From DATFKA01 sp035268885 (lineage in GTDB: Bacteria > Bacteroidota > Bacteroidia > Chitinophagales > Saprospiraceae): a stretch of DNA of 64,000 nt. The position numbers were made by a program, and so were the translations under genes. The notes below the pieces were generated by a model that was not told the origin of the DNA, did not search any database, and saw nothing but the letters and a program-made list of their open reading frames with translations. The stretch's first letter is position 1. Each line of letters opens with the position of its first letter. The stretch covers positions 1-64,000 of the forward strand of contig DATFKA010000094.1 in NCBI GenBank assembly GCA_035268885.1. Reading direction: 5' to 3'. This document shows positions 50,599 through 59,111 of this stretch, piece after piece.

Positions 50599-51528
50599 AT
50601 GTTATTACGACTTCATCTTATTTCTTTTTTTATCTTTTTATCGTTGGTTCTCCCGGCCCAGGAGCAGCCCTTGCGCATCGCCTTTTACTTACAACCGGGC
50701 GTGGAGGTACTGGACTTTGCCGGCCCACTGGAGGTGTTTTCCTACGCGGGTTTTGAGGTCTTGATTGCTTCCAAAAACAAGCAGGCGATTGTCTCTCAGG
50801 GGGTACTCAAGGTCCAGCCTAATTATGACATCAAGGATCTACCTGCGGTAGATGTTATTGCTTTTTTTGGTGGTAACGCCGCCGCGACCAGTAAGGATCC
50901 GGTAGTGATCGCCTGGCTAAAGCGACAATCCCCGGAGTACTATTTTTCGGTATGTACGGGAGCCTTTTTTCTGGGAGAAGCCGGATTGCTAGAAGGGCAA
51001 GCCGCTACTACTTTTCACAATGCGCTGAATGATCTGGAGCGGAACTATCCCCAAACGGAAGTTTACCGGAAGGCTCGCTTTGTAGATAATGGTTCTTTGA
51101 TTACTACGGCAGGCATCTCGGCCGGTATAGATGGCGCCTTACATCTGGTGGCCCGAATCAAAGGGTTCAACGCGGCCCGGGCAGTTGCTTACCACATGGA
51201 ATACGACAAATGGGTGCCGGGCGAAGGACTGATCCTTAGCCATCAAAATCCCTATGCCGGTTTACCCAAACAAGCAGAATTAGCTCCCTATGAGGGCGTG
51301 TACGAATGGTCGAATGATCAAAGCCTTCGTATCCGGTATCAGGAGCGGGAACGATCCCTGGTGGCCGTGTTGGATTCGGGGGTTTATCCTCTTTTTTTCG
51401 AGGGAGAAAATAGGTTTACGGATGTGGGAGGCGAGCAAGTGGTTTTTCAGCGGGATAAGCAGGGCCGGGTGAGCAGCTTTAAGGTCAAAGGGCAGGATCA
51501 GACTTTTAATCGCCTTAAAATGGATTAG
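50599..51528 (+). CDS. Exported DJ-1/PfpI-family protein
   Basis: A 309-residue protein with a signal peptide (LLRLHLISFFIFLSLVLPAQ). Residues ~25-200 are a DJ-1/PfpI domain: IAFYLQPGVEVLDFAGPLEV, FGGNAAATSKDPVVIAWLK, the nucleophile-elbow Cys in YYFSVCTGAFFLGEAGLLEG, and TAGISAGIDGALHLVARIKG. This layout resembles isonitrile hydratase and the sensor part of GlxA. The last ~85 residues (ELAPYEGVYEWSNDQSLRIR onward) form a small beta-rich domain like DUF3471. It is related in its core to the regulator at 49339; one is a cytoplasmic regulator, the other periplasmic. Substrate unknown. Confidence 0.82.
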   Translation: MLLRLHLISFFIFLSLVLPAQEQPLRIAFYLQPGVEVLDFAGPLEVFSYAGFEVLIASKNKQAIVSQGVLKVQPNYDIKDLPAVDVIAFFGGNAAATSKDPVVIAWLKRQSPEYYFSVCTGAFFLGEAGLLEGQAATTFHNALNDLERNYPQTEVYRKARFVDNGSLITTAGISAGIDGALHLVARIKGFNAARAVAYHMEYDKWVPGEGLILSHQNPYAGLPKQAELAPYEGVYEWSNDQSLRIRYQERERSLVAVLDSGVYPLFFEGENRFTDVGGEQVVFQRDKQGRVSSFKVKGQDQTFNRLKMD

Positions 51529-51576
51529 TATCGGCAACAGCTTCTTTCCTTTTTTGTATTTTACCTAGAAAAAATA

Positions 51577-53811
51577 ATGCCTGACCAAAATAAATTGCCC
51601 GCTTCGTCCCGCAGATCCTTCGTTAAAACCATTGGTAGTCTGATGATCGCCATCCCTTTACTGCCAGCCTGCAAGCCCATTCCGGATGAGCAATCCAGGA
51701 TTACCCAAACTTTTGAAAAGCTACCTGGTAATCTGTCGCGGGAAGCCCAAATCCGATCCTGGTTGGAAGTGCTGGAAGATGGTCGGGTGCGCATCTTTAG
51801 CGGGAAGGTAGAGTTGGGTCAGGGGATTCGTAATGCCCTTCGACAAGTTGTTGCCGAAGAGCTGTATATGAACCTGGATCAGGTAGAAGTAATTTTGGCT
51901 GAAACCGGGCGCACCCCGGACGAAGGCTATACCGCAGGGAGTGGATCCATCACCGGTAGTGCCATGGCGGTTCGAGCGGCCGCCGCCGCTGCCCGGGAGC
52001 ATTTGATTGATCTGGCTGCAGAACGACTCCAAACAGATCGAAGTGAACTAATCGTTCAAGACGGAGAGGTAAGGAACCGTTTGGGCAGGGATAAGCTTTC
52101 CTTTGCAGAATTGCTGGAAGGACGCCAAATCGAAGGGGAAGTCCCTTTAAGCCTTCCATTTAAACCCAAGTCGGAATACCAGTGGGTGGGTCAGCCCATA
52201 TCCCGGCAGGATCTCCCGGATGTGGTGCGGGGTAAGGCTTTATATATTCACGATTTGAGGATGCCGGACATGGTCCATGCACGGGTGCTGCGGCCTCTAA
52301 ATTATCAATCCAGCTTACTTCGTTTCGACGAAGGTAGCTTCCGGAAGGAAGTAAAAGGACTCCTCAAAATCGTGCAGAATGGAGATTTTTTAGCCGTGAT
52401 TACCGAACAGGAGTACCAGGCCGAACAAGCGGTAAAGCTGCTGGGGAAATACAGCGAATGGTCACGTCCAGCGATCTTTCCCAAACAGGCAGATCTTTTC
52501 GATTACATCAGGGCTAATGCAGAAGCTCCCGAAGTAGTTAAAGGGGAAGGGCTAAGTATTGATTCTTCCGGGGCTACCATGCAAGTCCAAGCGTCTTTTT
52601 ACAAACCCTATACCATGCACGCTTCTGCAGGACCGGCCTGCGGTATTGCCCACTACGATGGAGACCGCCTGAAGGTCTGGAGTCATAGCCAGGGGATTTA
52701 TCCGATGCGGGAAGGTCTGGCGACGATGTTAGGAATAGAACCCGAAAAAATCCACATCATCAGTTCGCCCGGTGCGGGTTGTTTTGGCCATACCGTAGCC
52801 GACGATGCGGCGGCGGATGCCGCCATTTTGGCCCTGGCCTATCCCGGTAAAACTGTTCGGGTACGCTGGTCGCGGACCGATGAGCACCGCTGGGAGCCCT
52901 ACGGCTCGGCCATGCAAATGAATCTGGCGGCGGGCCTAGATGAAAGGGGTGAAATCAGTTACTGGCAATCCGATATTTGGACTGATTCCCATAGTACGCG
53001 GCCCAATCAGCACGCGGGTACGCTGCTACCGGCTCGCTATCTTGATCCTCCGCACCTCCTTACCCAGCGTGGCTATCTGGGTGGTGGACACCGGAATGGG
53101 GATCCCTATTACGACATCCCACAACTGCAGGTGAAGGCCCATTATTTTGATGGTCCCCTGCGGGTATCCTCCCTGCGTAGTCTGGGAGCTTTCGCCAATA
53201 TCTTTGCCATTGAAAGCTTTATGGATGAGTTGGCGGAGGCTGCCGGTACGGAGGCGATTGACTTCCGTCTGAAACACTTACAAGATAAGCGAGCGATGGC
53301 CGTAGTCAAAAGTGTTCAGCAGCAAATATCGGGGCTAGATACCGGCGAGGGAGAAGGTATCGGTTTCGCTTTCGCCCGCTATAAAAATTATTCGGGTTAC
53401 TGCGCCATGGCAGCGCGGGTGCGGGTCGATCCGGAAAAAGGAGAGGTCCGTTTACTGCAGGTATGGGCCGCCATAGATGTGGGTGAAATTATCAACCCGG
53501 ATAGTCTGCGTAATCAGGTAGAAGGCGCCATCGTGCAGGCGGCGGCCTGGACTCTCAGTGAAGAAGTCACTTTCGACGAATACGAGATCACCAGTGTAGA
53601 CTGGCTTTCTTATACTATTCAACACTTTAGCGATGCCCCGGAAATTGAAGTGACCCTGTTGGATCGACTCGACGAAGCCGCCATGGGTGGGGGAGAAGTG
53701 GGCACGCCCCCGGTGGCAGCGGCGATTGCAAACGCGATTTATCGAGCTTGTGGTCAGCGGATACGTCAGTTACCGGTGCGAATCAATGCCCGGTCATTCT
53801 CAAAATCGTAG
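51577..53811 (+). CDS. Exported molybdopterin-binding oxidoreductase subunit (IorB/XDH type)
   Basis: A 744-residue subunit of the xanthine dehydrogenase family, of the isoquinoline 1-oxidoreductase beta (IorB) type. Twin-arginine signal SRRSFVKTIGSLMIAIPLLP. Core blocks: VRIFSGKVELGQGIRNALRQ, GSGSITGSAMAVRAAAAAAR, VKAHYFDGPLRVSSLRSLGA, ending MGGGEVGTPPVAAAIANAIY with the conserved Glu of the active-site region. It hydroxylates N-heterocycles or oxidises aldehydes when paired with a small [2Fe-2S] subunit. No such subunit gene is next to it in the window, so the partner lies elsewhere or this subunit works differently. Its last 46 bases overlap the convergent TolC-like gene. Confidence 0.85.
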   Translation: MPDQNKLPASSRRSFVKTIGSLMIAIPLLPACKPIPDEQSRITQTFEKLPGNLSREAQIRSWLEVLEDGRVRIFSGKVELGQGIRNALRQVVAEELYMNLDQVEVILAETGRTPDEGYTAGSGSITGSAMAVRAAAAAAREHLIDLAAERLQTDRSELIVQDGEVRNRLGRDKLSFAELLEGRQIEGEVPLSLPFKPKSEYQWVGQPISRQDLPDVVRGKALYIHDLRMPDMVHARVLRPLNYQSSLLRFDEGSFRKEVKGLLKIVQNGDFLAVITEQEYQAEQAVKLLGKYSEWSRPAIFPKQADLFDYIRANAEAPEVVKGEGLSIDSSGATMQVQASFYKPYTMHASAGPACGIAHYDGDRLKVWSHSQGIYPMREGLATMLGIEPEKIHIISSPGAGCFGHTVADDAAADAAILALAYPGKTVRVRWSRTDEHRWEPYGSAMQMNLAAGLDERGEISYWQSDIWTDSHSTRPNQHAGTLLPARYLDPPHLLTQRGYLGGGHRNGDPYYDIPQLQVKAHYFDGPLRVSSLRSLGAFANIFAIESFMDELAEAAGTEAIDFRLKHLQDKRAMAVVKSVQQQISGLDTGEGEGIGFAFARYKNYSGYCAMAARVRVDPEKGEVRLLQVWAAIDVGEIINPDSLRNQVEGAIVQAAAWTLSEEVTFDEYEITSVDWLSYTIQHFSDAPEIEVTLLDRLDEAAMGGGEVGTPPVAAAIANAIYRACGQRIRQLPVRINARSFSKS

Positions 53812-55241
53812 AGGGTCAGGCGGCGCAGGTCGTAGGCGGCCAGCCAAAAATTCTGTAAGGCACTGATATAGCTACGTCGGGCATTGGCCTCTTCACTGAT
53901 CGCCAGGTTGAGATCCGTCACGTCAATTTTGCCAATGCGGTAGCGTTTGCGGGTGATGTTCAGGCGTTTCTGCGCAATCTCGTAAGAGCGTTCAGCCAGG
54001 ACGGCCTGCTGCCGTACCTGTTGGAATTGATTCACCTTAATGATAATTTCCTGATCGAAGTTAATTTCTTCTTGTTGGACTTGCATACGGATGAGCTCGG
54101 CATTGGAGGCGGCGATTTCCAGGCGAGCCTGAGTTTTACCCCAGTCGGCAATTGGAAAATTGAGGCCGATCTGGATTTGCTCTTGATCAAGTGGTGACTG
54201 GTAAGCTTCTCCGATGGTTGGAGCCGTTTGCGAAAGCCCAAAAGAAGCAAAGATGTCAGCACTAAAGCCCGTCTCTCCTTTGGCCTGGGCTACGTTACGT
54301 TCTGCCTCCATCCGCCGTCGCCGAAAAGCGATGGTCTGGCTGCGGTATTTGCGAGCCATTTCCAGGGCAAGATCCGGGTCGACGATATATTCCGGGAGTT
54401 CGTAAGGGGGTACTAGTTGGAAAGTTGTTGGAGTGCGGATCCCCAGGAAGTTACGCAATCGCTCGGTACTGTTCTGCAGGTCGAAGCGGCTTTGGGCCAG
54501 ATTGGTCTCCGCATTGCGAGCGTTTAATTCTATCTGAAGTAGCTCGGTCTCGGCGATTGTACCCACTTCAAAACGACTGTTGGAGATTTCATACAAGGTA
54601 TCGGCATTCGCTTTATCGCGGATGGTCGCTTCCACATTGAGTTGCGCAATTAATACATCAAAGAAACGGCTGGCGCCTTCGAAGGCGATATCAGCCTGGT
54701 CTTCGGTATAGCCGCGGGTAGCTTCTTCGTAGCGCAAGGGTTCAATTTTTTTATCCCATTTGAGTTGATTAAAGCCAAGTAGGGGCTGGATTAAGCCAAT
54801 CGAGATGGGGGAGGAGAGATAGGACAGACTCCCTGGGTTTCCATCCGTTTTGAAAATATCAATCCGCTGCAAACCCGTACTGGCGAAGACTCGCCCACCG
54901 GTAAGGGGGATGTCTTGCTGCAGGGTGATGCCGACATCATTGCGCATCAACGAACGACTCAGGAAGATATCGCTACCATCAGGCAGGGTAATCGCTTCGA
55001 TGGAGCGGTTGAGATTGGGAAGCGTCGCCTCGAAGTTGATTTGCGGTTTGAAATCCGCCAGGAAGGACTGGTAGCGCCAGAAATTATTATTGAGTTGGGT
55101 CTCGGCAATTTGGGCATCGGGAGAGCCGGTTTCGGCCATGCGTACGACTTGTTGTAATTCCAGTCGCATGGTATCTTTTTGGCTATAGCCGAAAAGAGAA
55201 AACAAGACTGCCAGCAGGGTGAAAGAGCATGATTTGTACAT
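53766..55241 (-). CDS. TolC-family outer-membrane channel
   Basis: A 491-residue protein with signal peptide (YKSCSFTLLAVLFSLFGYSQ). Two repeated blocks of long amphipathic helices and short beta-strands, with Q- and A-rich helices (VAQAKGETGFSADIFASFGL and LAISEEANARRSYISALQNF) fit the outer-membrane efflux protein family. It would form the trimeric exit duct for the adaptor (56587) and permease (55261) encoded upstream in the same direction, 19 bases away. Its 3' end overlaps the molybdopterin gene by 46 bases, in the opposite direction. Confidence 0.9.
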   Translation of the reverse strand: MYKSCSFTLLAVLFSLFGYSQKDTMRLELQQVVRMAETGSPDAQIAETQLNNNFWRYQSFLADFKPQINFEATLPNLNRSIEAITLPDGSDIFLSRSLMRNDVGITLQQDIPLTGGRVFASTGLQRIDIFKTDGNPGSLSYLSSPISIGLIQPLLGFNQLKWDKKIEPLRYEEATRGYTEDQADIAFEGASRFFDVLIAQLNVEATIRDKANADTLYEISNSRFEVGTIAETELLQIELNARNAETNLAQSRFDLQNSTERLRNFLGIRTPTTFQLVPPYELPEYIVDPDLALEMARKYRSQTIAFRRRRMEAERNVAQAKGETGFSADIFASFGLSQTAPTIGEAYQSPLDQEQIQIGLNFPIADWGKTQARLEIAASNAELIRMQVQQEEINFDQEIIIKVNQFQQVRQQAVLAERSYEIAQKRLNITRKRYRIGKIDVTDLNLAISEEANARRSYISALQNFWLAAYDLRRLTLYDFENDRALIRTGN

Positions 55242-55260
55242 ATAAAAGGAGAATTTGAGT

Positions 55261-56577
55261 TTAGGTTCTTAATGCGGTGATGGGGTCTAATTCGGAAGCT
55301 CGCTGGGCCGGGACAATACCAAAGATTAGTCCCACGGCGCTGGATACCCCAAAAGCCAATACGATGGACCAGGCCGAGATAACGGTGGGAATATCGGCCG
55401 AGGCGGAGATTAAATTGGCGGTGACCACGCCCAGGATAATGCCAATTAAGCCCCCCAGGAAGCTGATAAATACCGCCTCGAAGACGAATTGCTGCACGAT
55501 ATCCGTTTTCGTTGCCCCCAGCGAGCGTCGCGTGCCAATCTCTTTGGTGCGTTCGAGTACGGAGGCCAGCATAATATTCATAATACCGATGCCACCGACC
55601 AGTAGGGAGATGCCGGCAATGGCAGCGAGTACAAAGTTGAAGGTATCCTGGGTTTTTTGCTCTTGTTCCAGGAGCAATTCCGGGACTTGTATGGCGTAAT
55701 CTTTGACGCCATTGTGTCGCCGATTAAGGATACGGGCGATTACATTGGCGCTAGCCTGGAGTTTTTCAGAATCTTCCATACGAATGGTGATCTTATCTAA
55801 TTGGTGGATATTTTCCACCTCATTGTTACGATTCTGGCGACCGATGAGTTGCCGTACAAATTGTCCACGGTCGCGAAAGCGAACCAATAGGGTATTGGTC
55901 GGCACGTAAAGGTCGTCGTTCAGATTGCGTAGGCCCAGTGACTGCAGACTTTGACTACTCGCATTTTTAGCTTCTAGCACACCAACTACTTTCAGCCAGG
56001 TGTTCTTAGCTTTGATGTAGCTGCCCAGGGCCTCCGAGCGGCTGAAGAGTCTTTTTTCAATATTGCCACCGATGATACAGACCGGGCTGGCCATTTTTTG
56101 GTGATAATCGGTAAAGGAAGTCCCCTTACTGAGCTGTAGATTATTCAATTCAAAAAAGCTATTAGCAATACCTACGGAGCGTCCTTTGATCTGGGTACCA
56201 TTATAAATAATATTCGTACTCAGGACGATCTCCGGGCAGCTCAATTCCACACCCGGTACGATTTGTTGGATAGCCTGCATATCGGCCAGGGTCAGACCGG
56301 GAGAAAAGGGGGCTTTATCGTCCCGGCTATTATCATTTTCTTCTTCTTCCTCCGCCTTATCCATTTCGTCGGATGGCAGGGACTCAATGACGATATTATT
56401 GACCCCGATGAGTTTCATTTGATCGAGGATGGATTGGCGCGCGCCCGAGCCGATAGCCAGCATGGCGATGACTGCACCTACGCCAAAAACAATACCCAGG
56501 GCCGTAAGGATGGAGCGCAATTTATTGACGGCTACCTGTTCGACGGCTAGCAGAAAGTTAAATAAATAACGTTGCAT
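55261..56577 (-). CDS. MacB-like ABC permease without attached ATPase
   Basis: A 438-residue permease. N-terminal helix with LRSILTALGIVFGVGAVIAM, a MacB-like periplasmic domain (LADMQAIQQIVPGVELSCPE), and three C-terminal helices with the FtsX motif RTKEIGTRRSLGATKTDIVQ. This is the simple four-helix form, unlike the doubled permease at 6237. The partner ATP-binding gene is missing from the operon, which goes adaptor, permease, TolC; the ATPase must be elsewhere, or shared with another system such as the one at 5082. Gap to the adaptor gene 9 bases. Confidence 0.9.
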   Translation of the reverse strand: MQRYLFNFLLAVEQVAVNKLRSILTALGIVFGVGAVIAMLAIGSGARQSILDQMKLIGVNNIVIESLPSDEMDKAEEEEENDNSRDDKAPFSPGLTLADMQAIQQIVPGVELSCPEIVLSTNIIYNGTQIKGRSVGIANSFFELNNLQLSKGTSFTDYHQKMASPVCIIGGNIEKRLFSRSEALGSYIKAKNTWLKVVGVLEAKNASSQSLQSLGLRNLNDDLYVPTNTLLVRFRDRGQFVRQLIGRQNRNNEVENIHQLDKITIRMEDSEKLQASANVIARILNRRHNGVKDYAIQVPELLLEQEQKTQDTFNFVLAAIAGISLLVGGIGIMNIMLASVLERTKEIGTRRSLGATKTDIVQQFVFEAVFISFLGGLIGIILGVVTANLISASADIPTVISAWSIVLAFGVSSAVGLIFGIVPAQRASELDPITALRT

Positions 56578-56586
56578 AGGATGGGT

Positions 56587-57975
56587 TTAGTTGATGATAA
56601 TCATGCCGCCGCCACCGCTGCCGTCAGAGGTGCGGATATTCATTTCTTTAATGGAGGCGGCCCTTTTTTGTGCTTCTGCCTTTCTTTGGGCCAATTCTGC
56701 GGCCAATTCGGCCTGGATTTGCGTCTTAATGGCCGGATCAATGGGCTCGACCGGATATTCTTTATTGGGATCGGGTAGGGTCAGGAGTACCTGCTCTCCC
56801 GCTTGCAGGCCGTGCTTGATCATAATGCCATTATTATTGGCCGGGCCGGGGATGACTTCCCGGGCGGTGATTTGTTTGCCATTCATGACATAGACATAGC
56901 TGAGGGAGTCGGCCTGGATGGCTTCCAATGGCACACTGAGCACCTCCTCGTAGAGTGCCGTCAGTACTTCATTACTGGTGGTCATGGCCGGCCGCATGAT
57001 CGAGTCGGTCTCATTGACTTGTACGATCACCTCGAATACTTTGGTATCGTACCCGCGTACCTGCTCACCGATATTGGCTACTTGAATCACGGTGCCGGTG
57101 TAAGCTACGTCAGGAAAAGCATCGATTTTGATATCAACCGGTTGCCCTTTGGTCACTTTACTGATGTCGACTTCATTGACGTAAAGCTTAGAGATCATAT
57201 CGGTCAGGTCGGGTAGCTCGGCCACGACGGGATCCCAGGCGGTGACACGGGAGCCGGGTTCTTTTTTACCATTCCAGTCGCGGCTGTAGATCAGCATACC
57301 GTCGCTGGGGGCGGTGATCGTGAATTGATCGGAGAGGCTAAGCAACTGCTGCATTTCCATTTCATTTTTGCGCAGATTGGTCATAATCTCTTCGATCTGC
57401 GCATCGGCCTGCCGTTGCTTGAGTTCGTACTGCTCGAGTAATTGCTGATAGTCGCGCTCTGCTTTTTCCAGCTCCAATTGCGTCTGGCGAATGATCGATT
57501 TAGCTTCGTATTTATTGAGGTCGACACTGAGTCGTTTTTCTTTTAGGGAAAATTGAGTGTTGACGATCTGGTCGCGCATATCCCGCATATTGATGGCTGT
57601 ATCAATTTTAGCCTGCTCCAGCTGCGTTTTGATCTTGTCGATTTCCACCTGGATATTACCCATGCGGTTGGCCAGTTCGGTTTGGTCTAGCTTACCCACG
57701 TAATCGCCTTCCTGCAGGATAGTACCCTCGGGCACCAGGTCAGAGATGGTCGTCTCGAAGATACGGGCAGAGCGCATACCTTGTGGCCCGCGTATCTTAA
57801 CCGATTTTTTGGAGTCTAACTCTCCCGTAGCCACCACGGTAATGGGAAAGGCAGCTTGCTCTACGGTATAGAGTACCTCATTAACTTGTTGGGTATCTTT
57901 CTTTTGAAAAAAGAAAAAATAAGACAGGATGGCTGCGAGCACAACCAGGGCGGTAATAATAATATTCCTTCGCAT
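56587..57975 (-). CDS. HlyD-family periplasmic adaptor
   Basis: A 462-residue adaptor. One N-terminal membrane helix (NIIITALVVLAAILSYFFFF), lipoyl half-domains (AAFPITVVATGELDSKKSVK and ITAPSDGMLIYSRDWNGKKE), a long coiled-coil hairpin (roughly residues 110-215), a beta-barrel, and a helical C-terminal tail (KTQIQAELAAELAQRKAEAQ). First gene of a three-gene efflux unit with the permease and TolC-like channel. Upstream 58001-58104 is AT-rich with no clear promoter. Confidence 0.9.
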   Translation of the reverse strand: MRRNIIITALVVLAAILSYFFFFQKKDTQQVNEVLYTVEQAAFPITVVATGELDSKKSVKIRGPQGMRSARIFETTISDLVPEGTILQEGDYVGKLDQTELANRMGNIQVEIDKIKTQLEQAKIDTAINMRDMRDQIVNTQFSLKEKRLSVDLNKYEAKSIIRQTQLELEKAERDYQQLLEQYELKQRQADAQIEEIMTNLRKNEMEMQQLLSLSDQFTITAPSDGMLIYSRDWNGKKEPGSRVTAWDPVVAELPDLTDMISKLYVNEVDISKVTKGQPVDIKIDAFPDVAYTGTVIQVANIGEQVRGYDTKVFEVIVQVNETDSIMRPAMTTSNEVLTALYEEVLSVPLEAIQADSLSYVYVMNGKQITAREVIPGPANNNGIMIKHGLQAGEQVLLTLPDPNKEYPVEPIDPAIKTQIQAELAAELAQRKAEAQKRAASIKEMNIRTSDGSGGGGMIIIN

Positions 57976-58104
57976 AGTTAGTCAGATGATGATCTTAATA
58001 TTTTCATCAGATAAGATATTAATAAATCCTCTATCTTCTAAGAATTGCAGCGAATTTAACATTTTAAGGCAAGCTCCTTGAGCAATTTGAAAAATTATAA
58101 ACAC

Positions 58105-58272
58105 GAAGTTGTCCAAAGTTTTCTGCTGAAAGCGCGAAAACAGGATTTTAAGGATAATTGAGGCAAAAAATGTAGGCTATGCAGCGCTCTGGCGTCCGCC
58201 TGGAGCGGATTAACGAAAAGTAGCCTTAAAATACGTTTTTGATAGCCCCGTGAGGAAACTTTAGACAACTTC
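58105..58272. repeat. Inverted-repeat element (MITE-like), copy 3, full length
   Basis: A 168-bp element with ends GAAGTTGTCCAAAGTTTTCT (left) and, as reverse complement of the right end, GAAGTTGTCTAAAGTTTCCT; 18 of 20 positions agree. CAC flanks both sides (58102-58104 and 58273-58275), a 3-bp target duplication. The left ~75 bases match the element at 24953-25031. No frame of coding type is inside. This is probably the longest preserved copy of the family in the window and lies just after the J-domain gene's end. Confidence 0.75.
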
Positions 58273-58283
58273 CACATAAGGAA

Positions 58284-58934
58284 TTATCCGCTTCCCAACT
58301 CCAGATAGGAAGTCTTCCTGATTTTACGAATCATCTCGTTGCGATCCACCGGGATGGATTCTCCTTCAATGATGAGGGAATCAGCGCCATTTTGAATCTT
58401 TAGGAAGAGCCAATCGACAATGTCTTCTACCGAATCGGCTACGTCAAAAGTAATGTACATTCGGATGGTTTCCCGAAAGCCAATACTTCTGCCGCGGTGA
58501 TCGTCGTCGATAACCAGGTAGGCGCCCTTCGTATTCGGTATCTTAAAGGTGTCTCCATAGACTAACCAGCGGTAGCGCTTACCGAATAAGTGGTATTTGA
58601 GTTCCTTTTCCCTGCTGATGACCTCAATTTTCATCTTGTCAAAGGCGAATTGTGCCGCCGACTGGAAGTCGTCATGCTTTATCTTGTCGGTTGGTAGCTG
58701 ATCTTTAAAAAGAGCATTCAGTTTTCTCGCCAGGGATTCGATTAATTGGAAGCGCTCTTTGGCCATTTCCAGTACCGTCTCATCCTCAAATTTGGCAAAA
58801 TTATCGGGATGATATTTGGCACGTAGTCGCTTATGGGTATTCTTGAATTCCTCCGGATGGAGATCTGCAAGCGGTTTCTCCCAGTATTTTTGGATGGCCT
58901 CTCGTTCGGATGAGGAGATGTTGTTATTGGTCAT
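58284..58934 (-). CDS. J-domain protein
   Basis: A 216-residue protein whose first ~75 residues hold a J-like domain: EREAIQKYWEKPLADLHPEE, then LRAKYHPDNFAKF with the HPD tripeptide that stimulates DnaK-type ATPases, then RFQLIESLARKLNALFK. The rest (KHDDFQSAAQFAFDKMKIEV to the end) is a beta/alpha region with no family that I recognise. No Hsp70 gene is nearby. A role in delivering a client to DnaK is inferred from the HPD motif only. It is followed by a MITE-like element and preceded by 177 bases that contain the read-through frame described next. Confidence 0.7.
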   Translation of the reverse strand: MTNNNISSSEREAIQKYWEKPLADLHPEEFKNTHKRLRAKYHPDNFAKFEDETVLEMAKERFQLIESLARKLNALFKDQLPTDKIKHDDFQSAAQFAFDKMKIEVISREKELKYHLFGKRYRWLVYGDTFKIPNTKGAYLVIDDDHRGRSIGFRETIRMYITFDVADSVEDIVDWLFLKIQNGADSLIIEGESIPVDRNEMIRKIRKTSYLELGSG

Positions 58935-58961
58935 AAGTAATAGTGGATGTATATTATTAGG

Positions 58962-59111
58962 CTACTTCAGTTTCAGTGCGCGAGGCAACCACTTCGGGCT
59001 AAAATTAGTATAATTCTTTGGATCCGGTGTGCTCAAGTCCACCTCATCTGTAAAGAGCGTTTCGGGATCGGAAGCAAAATACGGATGTAGGGAAGGAGCC
59101 TCAATCACAAA
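58962..59111 (-). other. Open frame extending past the TGA of the secreted protein gene
   Basis: Immediately after the TGA stop of the gene at 59112-59549, the same frame stays open for 49 codons to a TAG at 58962-58964. The sequence is protein-like (for example HPYFASDPETLFTDEVDLST and NFSPKWLPRALKLK). Chance openness over 50 codons is not negligible (roughly one in ten), so this may be a lost C-terminus or coincidence. Confidence 0.35.
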
